8,594 nt of DNA from Palsa-872 sp036495195. GTDB taxonomy: Bacteria; Chloroflexota; Dormibacteria; Dormibacterales; Dormibacteraceae. The notes under the pieces were generated by a model that saw only the letters and a list, made by a program, of their open reading frames with translations, had not been told where the DNA came from and did no database searches. This document shows positions 1-5,771 of this stretch, piece by piece (the first letter of the stretch is position 1; every line of letters starts with the position of its first letter). Position numbers and translations under genes: made by a program. The stretch is taken from positions 1-8,594 of the forward strand of contig DASXNH010000258.1 in NCBI GenBank assembly GCA_036495195.1, given 5' to 3'.

Positions 1-1846
1 ACAGGATCCAGCGGTCTTCGAGCGCCTGCGGTTGGGCCGGCGGGGGTGCTCCCGGCGCAACGGATAAAGTGCCCGCCGAGGCCAGCACCAACCGCGTCGC
101 GTTCCAGAGCTTGTTGCAAAAACGCCGGTAGCCCTCGACGCGGCTCTCGTCGAATCGAACGTCCTGGCTTGACATCGCCACCGATGCCGCCCACGCGCGC
201 ACGGCATCCGTCCCGTACGTGGTGATCAGCCCCCGCGGGTCGACACCAGTGCCCAGCGACTTTGACATGCGGCGCCCGTCGGCAGCTTGCACCTGGCAGT
301 GAATGGCGACGTCGGCAAACGGAACCTCGCCCATGAACTCGAGGCCGGTCATGATCATGCGGCTCACCCAGAGATTGATGATCTCGCGGGCGGTGCTGTT
401 CATGTGGTTCGGGTAAAAGGCCTTGAGGTCGTCGGTCTCTTCAGGCCACCCGAGCGTCGCGAATGGCCATAACGCCGACGAGAACCAGGTGTCCAGCACG
501 TCCGGATCCTGCGTGAGCGCGGTGCTGCCGCACTCGGTGCATTCATGAGGGCGCTCCACCGCCACGATCTGGTGCCCGCTATCGCAGTAGTAGACAGGCA
601 CCCGGTGGCCGAGCCACAGCTGCCTTCCGATGTTCCAGTCACGCAGTCCGCGAAGCCAGTCCAGGTACGTGCGCTCGTAGCGATCGGGATGCCATCGCAC
701 CTTGCCCGCGGCTGACGCTTCCAGGGCCTTGTCTCGCATGACCTCCATGCGCAGCCACCACTGCTCACTGATCAACGGCTCGATCACGGTGTCGCACCGA
801 TCGCAGTGCCCGACCTCGTGCGTGTAGGGCTCTGCCTGGACGAGCAGGCCCTGCGCTTTCAAATCAGCGACCACGCGACGTCGCGCCTCCAGTGCGGGCA
901 AACCGTCATACGGAAGGCCCGGCACATGCATCGTGCCATCGAGGTTCATCCCGTTGACGATCTCGAGCGAATGCCTCTGGCCTATCTCGTAGTCCATCGG
1001 ATCGTGCCCGGGCGTGACTTTGAGGGCGCCGGTGCCGAAGTCTTTCTGGACCGCCTCGTCGCCCACAATCGGCAACCGCCGGCCCACCAGCGGAAGGATT
1101 GCCGTCTTGCCGATCAGGTTCGTGTACCGATCGTCGGCTGGATTGACCGCGATGCCGGTATCGGCGAGCATCGTCTCCGGTCTCACCGTCGCGATCACCA
1201 CCTCGCCTCCGCCTTCGATCGGATACCTGATGTAGAACAGCACGTCGTCGTGGACCTGCCACTTGACCTCGAGGTCCGAGATCGCGGAACGGTCGCGCGG
1301 ACACCAGTTGACGATGCGCGGTGCGCGATAGATCCAACCCTTCTCGTAGAAGGCGACGAACGCCGTCATGACCGCGCGGACATAACGCGGGTCCATTGTG
1401 AAACGGAGCCTCGACCAGTCGAGCGATGCGCCGAGAATCCGGTCCTGGCTGACGATGGTGTCGCCGACCTCGGCGTACCACTCGTTGACACGCGATTCGA
1501 ATGCCTCGCGGCCAAGCTGCTCCTTGGTCATGCCCTCGTTGGCAAGCTGCTTCTCGATCACGTTCTGCGTGGCGATCGCGGCGTGGTCCATGCCGGGCAG
1601 GAACAGCACCTCATACCCGGCCATCCGCCGGTAGCGCGCGCAGATGTCCTGCAGAGTGTGATTGAGGGCGTGACCCATGTGCAGCTCGCCTGTGATGTTG
1701 GGCGGCGGCAGGCAGATGGCGTACTTCGGCTTCTTGCTCTTCGCGTCGGCGATGAACAGGCCCTCTTTTTCCCAACGCGCGTACCAACCGGCCTCGATGG
1801 CCTGTGGATCGAAAGCGGGCGGCATGGCATCTGGTGTCTTGCTCAC
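1..1846 (-). CDS. valS: Valyl-tRNA synthetase, N-terminal 615 codons (3' end outside window)
   Basis: Class Ia aminoacyl-tRNA synthetase that charges tRNA-Val in the cytoplasm and edits mischarged Thr. I translated the frame by hand; it is open through the window start. From the GTG at 1846, the HIGH-type signature PPPNITGELHMGH falls at residues 47-59, the LPGMDHAAIATQ block near 83-94, the editing-domain motif ATVRPETMLAD in the inserted CP1 domain, the WNIGRQLWLGH block after it, and the KMSKS-type motif RMSKS at 526-530 (bases 257-271). The frame ends inside the start of the anticodon-binding domain (EDRWIL), so roughly the last 250-300 residues of a typical ~880-residue enzyme are missing. 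The start is uncertain. The only in-frame candidates after the upstream stop are GTG 1846 and ATG 1825, and neither has a Shine-Dalgarno. The alignment-like N-terminus (FDPQAIEAGWYARWEKEGLF) fits either. It lies 282 bases after clpX, probably as a separate or loosely linked transcription unit. Confidence 0.95.
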   Translation of the reverse strand, partial: MSKTPDAMPPAFDPQAIEAGWYARWEKEGLFIADAKSKKPKYAICLPPPNITGELHMGHALNHTLQDICARYRRMAGYEVLFLPGMDHAAIATQNVIEKQLANEGMTKEQLGREAFESRVNEWYAEVGDTIVSQDRILGASLDWSRLRFTMDPRYVRAVMTAFVAFYEKGWIYRAPRIVNWCPRDRSAISDLEVKWQVHDDVLFYIRYPIEGGGEVVIATVRPETMLADTGIAVNPADDRYTNLIGKTAILPLVGRRLPIVGDEAVQKDFGTGALKVTPGHDPMDYEIGQRHSLEIVNGMNLDGTMHVPGLPYDGLPALEARRRVVADLKAQGLLVQAEPYTHEVGHCDRCDTVIEPLISEQWWLRMEVMRDKALEASAAGKVRWHPDRYERTYLDWLRGLRDWNIGRQLWLGHRVPVYYCDSGHQIVAVERPHECTECGSTALTQDPDVLDTWFSSALWPFATLGWPEETDDLKAFYPNHMNSTAREIINLWVSRMIMTGLEFMGEVPFADVAIHCQVQAADGRRMSKSLGTGVDPRGLITTYGTDAVRAWAASVAMSSQDVRFDESRVEGYRRFCNKLWNATRLVLASAGTLSVAPGAPPPAQPQALEDRWIL

Positions 1847-2128
1847 GGGCGTGTTCGAACGAGCTGAGGTGGAATCTGGTTTCGCCGGCGGAGGATCGCT
1901 AGCGCGAACGTGCCGGCGAGGGTACGGATACGTTCTCGGCGCGGCTCATGCTGTTGGCAAGTCTAGCGTTTGTGCTTCTGCCGCTCGTCCAGCTTGTCGT
2001 CAAGCTTGGTCGCGCCAGTGGAGCGTGCCACTGAGGCAGCCAGCCGAGGCGCGAATGGCGCGAACCTCAGAGGAGGACGGTTCTGCCGCGCAGGGCTTCC
2101 AGCAGCGCGACAACAGGCCGGGTGGCGC
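1847..2128 (-). other. clpX-valS intergenic gap with clustered inverted repeats
   Basis: This 282-base stretch has no convincing gene. It holds several short inverted repeats: AGCTTG/CAAGCT around a 4-base loop (1991-2006), CAGTGG/CCACTG around a 6-base loop (2016-2033), and CTGAGG/CCTCAG around 28 bases (2031-2036 and 2065-2070). It also has a tandem pair of GGCGCGAA (2048-2055 and 2057-2064). None is followed by a T-run on the minus strand, so no standard intrinsic terminator is visible. A weak -10-like TAGACT (1965-1960) could serve valS, but I see no matching -35. The structures could be the clpX 3' trailer or a valS leader; the sequence alone does not decide. Confidence 0.5.
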
Positions 2129-3406
2129 CTAAGCCGACTCTCCCACCAGACGCGCCGGGCTCTCGCCTTCCTCACCCAGCTCGAACTCGGGTTCCAGCGC
2201 TTCGCGGATCGACCGCTCGGAGATCAAGCACCGCTTGATCTCGGGACGAGAAGGGATTTCGAACATCGAGGTGAGCAAAGCCTCCTCGATGATCGACTTC
2301 AGAGCGCGCGCACCAGTGCCTCGATGCAGCGCGAGCTCTGCGATCGCATCGAGCGATCCCTTCTGAAACACCAGCTCCACGTTGTCCAGCGAGAAGAACT
2401 TCTGGTACTGCTTCACCAGTGCATTCTTCGGCTCGGTGAGGATGCGCACGATGTCCTGCTGATCCAGGTGGTGCAGGGTCACGATGATCGGCAGCCGGCC
2501 GATGAACTCGGGGATGAACCCGTACTTCAGCAGGTCCTGCGGCTGCATGAACTTGAGCGTCTCCGACGCCGCTTTGCGCTCGATCTTGTTGTGCGGCGCT
2601 CCGAACCCGATCGCCTTGCGCCCGATGCGCTGCTCGACAACCTTCTCCAGTCCGTCGAACGCGCCACCGCAGATGAAAAGGATGTTGGTGGTGTTGATCT
2701 GGATGAAGTCCTGATGCGGGTGCTTGCGTCCGCCCTGGGGCGGCACGTTGGCGACGGTGCCCTCGAGGATCTTGAGCAAAGCCTGCTGCACGCCCTCGCC
2801 GCTGACATCGCGAGTGATCGAAGGGTTGTCCGACTTGCGAGCGATCTTGTCGATCTCGTCGATGTAGATGATCCCGCGCTCAGCGCGGCTGATGTCGAAA
2901 TCCGCCGCCTGGATCAGCCGTAGAAGAATGTTCTCGACGTCCTCCCCGACATAGCCCGCCTCGGTGAGGCTGGTGGCGTCCGCGATGGCGAAGGGCACGT
3001 CCAGGATCTTGGCGAGAGTCTGCGCGAGGTAGGTTTTGCCGCAACCCGTCGGTCCCACGAGCAGCACGTTCGACTTCGTGAGCTCCACATCGCCCACCGA
3101 CTTGGAGGCGGAGATGCGCTTGTAATGGTTGTAGACCTGGACCGAGAGCACCTTCTTCGCGCGGTCCTGCCCGATGACGTACTGATCCAGAGCCGCGGAG
3201 ATCGTCTTGGGGTTGGGGATGAAACCTGTCTTCTGCTTCTTGGTGCCGCCGGAGCGGTTGTCGTCCTCCAGGACCTCCTGGCACAGATCGATGCACTGGT
3301 CGCAGATGAAAACGCCAGGGCCGGCCACCAGCTTGCGCACCTGGTCCTGCCCCTTGCCGCAGAACGAGCAGCGCGTGTACCGGCGTCGATCCTCTCTTTC
3401 GTTCAT
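2129..3406 (-). CDS. clpX: ATP-dependent Clp protease ATP-binding subunit ClpX
   Basis: AAA+ unfoldase that recognises substrates, unfolds them with ATP and threads them into ClpP. The 425-residue protein is full length for the family. An N-terminal C4 zinc-binding domain has C13, C16, C35 and C38. It is followed by Walker A GPTGCGKT (118-125), pore-1 loop GYVGED (151-156), Walker B IIYIDEID (179-186), the RKH pore loop (227-229), the ClpP-docking IGF loop (266-268) and sensor-2 GARAL (365-369). All functional motifs are present, so an active ClpXP partner is expected. The ATG at 3406 is chosen because a Shine-Dalgarno (GAAGAGGA) sits 4 bases upstream and the zinc domain follows directly. The frame stays open back to 3496, but that extension has no ClpX-like content and overlaps the upstream gene. 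It lies 37 bases after the small zinc-finger gene and is probably co-transcribed with clpP. Its last residues (GEEGESPARLVGESA) form a short acidic tail. Confidence 0.98.
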   Translation of the reverse strand: MNEREDRRRYTRCSFCGKGQDQVRKLVAGPGVFICDQCIDLCQEVLEDDNRSGGTKKQKTGFIPNPKTISAALDQYVIGQDRAKKVLSVQVYNHYKRISASKSVGDVELTKSNVLLVGPTGCGKTYLAQTLAKILDVPFAIADATSLTEAGYVGEDVENILLRLIQAADFDISRAERGIIYIDEIDKIARKSDNPSITRDVSGEGVQQALLKILEGTVANVPPQGGRKHPHQDFIQINTTNILFICGGAFDGLEKVVEQRIGRKAIGFGAPHNKIERKAASETLKFMQPQDLLKYGFIPEFIGRLPIIVTLHHLDQQDIVRILTEPKNALVKQYQKFFSLDNVELVFQKGSLDAIAELALHRGTGARALKSIIEEALLTSMFEIPSRPEIKRCLISERSIREALEPEFELGEEGESPARLVGESA

Positions 3407-3584
3407 TGATTCCTCTTCGCGGGTTCTGCTCGGTCTGTGTCCATCAAGACGAGGCCGGTGCCGGGGGATTATGGCCCCACAGCATCTCGTTCGCAACGCT
3501 TATGCACTCGCTGCAGATGAAAACGCCCGACCCTGCGACGAGCCGCACACCCAGCTCACCCTGCATCTTCCCGCAGAACGAGCA
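3302..3584 (-). repeat. Diverged duplicate of the ClpX zinc-domain coding sequence
   Basis: Two exact tracts occur once in clpX and once in the upstream small gene, in the same order and orientation. One is a 15-base tract (plus strand GCAGATGAAAACGCC) at 3302-3316 and 3513-3527. The other is a 14-base tract (CCGCAGAACGAGCA) at 3357-3370 and 3571-3584. They encode GVFIC and CSFCG. The distance between tracts differs by 3 bases, i.e. one extra codon in the small gene. Between them the DNA has diverged. This supports an ancient tandem partial duplication, or strong constraint on the zinc sites, rather than a recent copying event. Confidence 0.7.
3411..3418 (-). promoter_or_regulatory. Ribosome-binding site of clpX
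   Basis: GAAGAGGA on the minus strand, 4 bases before the ATG at 3406. It fixes the clpX start and is the clearest Shine-Dalgarno in the window. It contrasts with the genes upstream that lack one, which fits clpX being an internal cistron. Confidence 0.75.
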
Positions 3585-3638
3585 CTTCGGCTTATGCCTC
3601 TTGACCTCGCCGCTCTTCCCTTTTCGTCGGAAGATCAT
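3444..3638 (-). CDS. Stand-alone ClpX-type C4 zinc-finger protein
   Basis: A 64-residue protein made almost only of a ClpX-type zinc-binding domain (zf-C4_ClpX type). The cysteines C19, C22, C42 and C45 form CSFCGK and CSEC pairs. The core LVAGSGVFIC closely matches LVAGPGVFIC in the neighbouring ClpX, with one extra residue between the cysteine pairs. The N-terminus (MIFRRKGKSGEVKRHKPK) is strongly basic, the C-terminus (NPPAPASS) is short and Pro-rich, and there is no ATPase domain. In ClpX this domain dimerises and docks adaptors and some substrates. By inference the free copy could bind ClpX, compete for adaptors, or bring its own partners to ClpXP. The ATG at 3638 is 2 bases after the clpP stop codon and has no good Shine-Dalgarno, so translation is probably coupled to clpP. 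Proteins of this kind exist in databases as ClpX C4-type zinc-finger proteins, but I know of no settled function. The gene call is firm; the role is open. Confidence 0.88.
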   Translation of the reverse strand: MIFRRKGKSGEVKRHKPKCSFCGKMQGELGVRLVAGSGVFICSECISVANEMLWGHNPPAPASS

Positions 3639-3640
3639 GG

Positions 3641-4333
3641 CTAGGAGGCTGCCACCTTTTCCCTCTCTTTTTCCTTCTCTTTGGCATTGGCGGCTTCGCG
3701 GGCCACGTCAAGCGGCTTGACCGGAGTGAGGATGATGTCGTCGATCAGCCCGTACTCCTTGGCGGCGTCGGAGGTCAGGAAATAGTCCCGCTCGGTGTCG
3801 AGCGTCACCTTCTCGATTTTCTGACCCGTGTGCCGCGCCAGGATCTGGTTCAGCTGTTCGCGCGTGCGCAGGATCTCCTTGGCGTGAATCTGGATATCGG
3901 TCGCCTGTCCCTGCATCCCGCCCCATGGCTGGTGGATGAGGATGTTCGCGTGAGGGAGTGCGTAGCGCATCCCGTGCGCCCCGCCGGCCAGCAGCACTGC
4001 GGCCATCGAGTAGGCCATGCCGATGCAGATCGTCGACACCGGCGGCCGGATGTACTGCATCGTGTCGTAGATCGCCAGTCCCGCGGTGACCTGGCCGCCC
4101 GGGCTGTTGATGTACAGCGAGATCTCTTTGTCGGGGTCCTCGGACTGAAGAAAAAGCAGCTGCGCCACCACCAGGTTCGCCACCTGGTCGTCGATGGGCG
4201 TGCCGATGAAGACGATGCGGTCCTTCAGCAATCGAGAGTAGATGTCAAAGGCACGTTCGCCGCGCCCAGTGTTCTCGACCACCATCGGCACCAGGTAGCT
4301 CTCAGGGCGCTGGATCCGGTTCAGAGTGTGCAC
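3641..4333 (-). CDS. clpP: ATP-dependent Clp protease proteolytic subunit ClpP
   Basis: Serine peptidase that forms the 14-subunit barrel degrading proteins fed by ClpX. The 230 residues carry the whole catalytic triad: S109 in GMAYSMAAVLLAGG, H134 in ILIHQPWGG and D183 in ERDYFL. The oxyanion-region motif INSPGG is at 75-80. Oddities are Tyr108 directly before the nucleophile (usually Ala, as in AASM), GMR where GKR is usual (121-123), and a 20-25-residue charged C-terminal tail (KEKEKEREK). The length exceeds the usual ~195 partly through this tail and partly through a ~15-residue N-terminal lead before LVPMVVENTGRGER. The GTG at 4333 is chosen because a TAGAAT box ends 6 bases upstream, as for a leaderless mRNA. 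An in-frame ATG at 4285 (VPMVVE) is the alternative and would give a more typical N-terminus. It is followed at 2 bases by the zinc-finger gene and lies 50 bases after tig. Confidence 0.96.
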   Translation of the reverse strand: MHTLNRIQRPESYLVPMVVENTGRGERAFDIYSRLLKDRIVFIGTPIDDQVANLVVAQLLFLQSEDPDKEISLYINSPGGQVTAGLAIYDTMQYIRPPVSTICIGMAYSMAAVLLAGGAHGMRYALPHANILIHQPWGGMQGQATDIQIHAKEILRTREQLNQILARHTGQKIEKVTLDTERDYFLTSDAAKEYGLIDDIILTPVKPLDVAREAANAKEKEKEREKVAAS

Positions 4334-4339
4334 ACCGTC

Positions 4340-4371
4340 ATTCTAGACACGCCTCCCCCCGGTTCCGTCAA
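4340..4371 (-). promoter_or_regulatory. Candidate clpP promoter in the tig-clpP gap
   Basis: The minus strand has a near-consensus -35 TTGACG (4371-4366) and a -10 TAGAAT (4345-4340) separated by 20 bases, which is longer than the ideal 17. The -10 ends 6 bases before the GTG at 4333, so transcription would begin at or next to the start codon. The long spacer makes the pairing uncertain; the -10 alone is the stronger element. Confidence 0.5.
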
Positions 4372-4382
4372 GTCCGAACCGG
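4359..4382 (-). repeat. Inverted repeat just after tig, spanning the clpP -35
   Basis: Perfect 7-base arms CCGGTTC (4359-4365) and GAACCGG (4376-4382) enclose 10 bases and start 1 base after the tig stop codon. The loop contains the TTGACG -35 candidate of clpP. As RNA it would form a GC-rich hairpin at the tig 3' end but has no following T-tract. As DNA it could be an operator. It does not match CIRCE, HAIR or CtsR consensus sequences as I know them. Confidence 0.55.
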
Positions 4383-4383
4383 A

Positions 4384-5709
4384 TTAGGTCTTGGGCGTGC
4401 CTTGATTAGAGGCTGGCTCGTTCGCCGCCAGCCGATCCAGCACGCGCCGCCGCCGCAGCCGTGAGGCGAAGTACCGCCGCGCGCTCTCGCTCTTCTTCAG
4501 CTCCTCGACCTGGCCCTTCAGCTCATCGTCCTGGCCCGCCTGCTCTTCGAGGAAGCTCATGACGTCCTCGTCGGAAGGCTCGAGGTCCTGGCGCTTCGCG
4601 TACTCCCCCAGCACGAGGTCGACCTTCAGCCGCTGCTCGGCGGCCGGCCGCTCCTCCTCGACCCACTCGTTGATGTTCTTGCCCATGTACTCGAAGTAGC
4701 GCTCGAGCTTCAAGCCCTGGCGGTTCAGGGTCCGCTCCATCGATTCGAGCTGGCTGGTGAGCTCACGATCGACAAGCGCCTTCGGCACGTCAACGGTCGA
4801 GGACTCGACGAGACCCTTGACGAGCGCCTGCTCGCGGTCGAGCCTTGCCATCTCCTTGGCCGACTCCTCAAGCGCGGCTCGTGTCGAGCTCCGGAACGAC
4901 TCCACGTTTTCTTGTTCGCCGTTGCTGAGCTGCCTGGCCATCGCGTCGTCGAGGGCCGGCAGCATTTTTTCCTTGACGCCCTGGACCGTGACTTTGATCG
5001 TCGCCTCTTTGCCGGCGAGCATCGGCTCGTTGTAGTCGTCCGGGAATTTCACGACCGCTGATCGCGTCTCTCCGACCTTGGCTCCGGGAATCACGGCGAG
5101 CAGCTCCGGCAGTAAGACGCCTTCCTTCAGCTCGGCCTCCATCGCCTTGCGAGTCTCGGACTCGATGACGTTGCCGTCCACGTCCACCTCGACGTCGATC
5201 ACGACCACGTCGCCAAGCCGGGCCTCACGCTCCACCGGCGTAATGTCCGCCAGGGGCTGGCGGACGTCTTCCAGGCGGCGCTCCACCATCTCGTCGGTGA
5301 CCTCGATGGGTTCGGTCGGCTCCTCTAGCTTCGGCACCTCGCCGAGCTTCACCTCGGGCATCACGCTCACGGTCGCCTTCAGCCGCGCCGGACGGCCGCG
5401 CTCGAGCTCGAGGACCTCGACGTCGGGGCTTTCGATGGGATCGATAGAGTGCTCCTGGAGCGCCCGGCGCAGCACGTCGGGCACCATCACCTCGACCACC
5501 TCCTCCCTGACGACGCCCGGACCGAGCCGTGCTTCCACCAGCGAGCGCGGTGCGCGTCCTGGACGGAAACCCTCGATCCTGGCCTTGGAGGTCAGGCGGT
5601 TGAGAACCCTGTCGTAAGTGGCATCGACAGTCTCAGCCGGCACCTCGATCGTCATGCCGACCTGGCTCTTGGGTAGCTGCTCGGTGACGACTGTAAGAGG
5701 TGTGGTCAT
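4384..5709 (-). CDS. tig: Trigger factor (ribosome-associated chaperone / peptidyl-prolyl isomerase)
   Basis: Chaperone that binds the ribosome near the exit tunnel and shields nascent chains. The 441 residues match the family length. The N-terminal ribosome-binding domain has the signature GFRPGRAP (47-54). An FKBP-like PPIase domain occupies roughly 150-245 (begins near RLGDVVVIDVEVDVDG). A long helical C-terminal chaperone domain follows, with a basic segment RRYFASRLRRRRVLDRL near the end. The ATG at 5709 gives the familiar opening TVVTEQLPKSQVGMTIEVPAE, and a TACAAT hexamer ends 7 bases upstream, consistent with a leaderless mRNA. The frame continues in-frame to a GTG at 5739, but that would place the -10 box inside the coding sequence and adds residues not typical of the family. 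It lies 62 bases after the PBP gene and 50 bases before clpP, and probably supplies part of the clpP-clpX transcription. Confidence 0.97.
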   Translation of the reverse strand: MTTPLTVVTEQLPKSQVGMTIEVPAETVDATYDRVLNRLTSKARIEGFRPGRAPRSLVEARLGPGVVREEVVEVMVPDVLRRALQEHSIDPIESPDVEVLELERGRPARLKATVSVMPEVKLGEVPKLEEPTEPIEVTDEMVERRLEDVRQPLADITPVEREARLGDVVVIDVEVDVDGNVIESETRKAMEAELKEGVLLPELLAVIPGAKVGETRSAVVKFPDDYNEPMLAGKEATIKVTVQGVKEKMLPALDDAMARQLSNGEQENVESFRSSTRAALEESAKEMARLDREQALVKGLVESSTVDVPKALVDRELTSQLESMERTLNRQGLKLERYFEYMGKNINEWVEEERPAAEQRLKVDLVLGEYAKRQDLEPSDEDVMSFLEEQAGQDDELKGQVEELKKSESARRYFASRLRRRRVLDRLAANEPASNQGTPKT

Positions 5710-5716
5710 CAAGGCG

Positions 5717-5722
5717 ATTGTA
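5717..5722 (-). promoter_or_regulatory. -10 element of tig
   Basis: TACAAT on the minus strand, 7 bases before the ATG at 5709, with no Shine-Dalgarno between. No convincing -35 is seen at 16-19 bases upstream. That region is instead occupied by repeated GTGCG/CGCAC half-sites. Confidence 0.55.
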
Positions 5723-5768
5723 AGTGCGGCACTGCGCACAATCGTCGGTTAGGCGTCTGGGCGCACTT
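5722..5768 (-). repeat. Inverted GTGCG/CGCAC half-sites upstream of tig
   Basis: The PBP-tig gap holds AAGTGCG (5722-5728), CGCAC (5735-5739) and CGCACTT (5762-5768). The outer two form perfect 7-base inverted arms. The first two form a 5-base stem around 6 bases, and AGTGC-G-GCACT (5723-5733) is a further palindrome. They abut the tig -10 and cover where a -35 would lie, so an operator is plausible but unproven. Confidence 0.45.
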
Positions 5769-5771
5769 GTC

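Noticed and set aside
1847..1862. GTTCGAAC resembling a tRNA T-loop or SOS-box half-site before valS
   Set aside because: No flanking T-arm or tRNA body can be formed, and the second SOS half-site is absent.
806..1867. Long plus-strand open frame (353 codons) opposite valS
   Set aside because: It is the antisense shadow of valS, whose minus-strand frame carries the HIGH and KMSKS motifs. The plus-strand product has no recognisable domain.
2016..2040. TGGCAC resembling a T-box core upstream of valS
   Set aside because: The consensus TGGNACC is not met, the variable base would not fit a Val tRNA acceptor end (A discriminator), and no specifier stem was found.
1963..2175. Minus-strand 70-codon frame across the clpX end and the following gap
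   Set aside because: GTG start inside clpX in another frame, very Arg-rich composition, no ribosome-binding site and no recognisable fold. Kept only as a possible explanation for the KLDDKL codon repeat.
1970..2923. Plus-strand open frame (317 codons) opposite clpX
   Set aside because: Antisense shadow of clpX in a GC-rich region; no family features.
3407..3496. N-terminal extension of clpX to a TTG at 3496
   Set aside because: The extension has no ClpX similarity and overlaps the small zinc-finger gene, and the ATG at 3406 has a good Shine-Dalgarno.
4340..4371. Ideal sigma-70 promoter for clpP
   Set aside because: TTGACG and TAGAAT are individually good but 20 bases apart, so the pair is reported only as a candidate.
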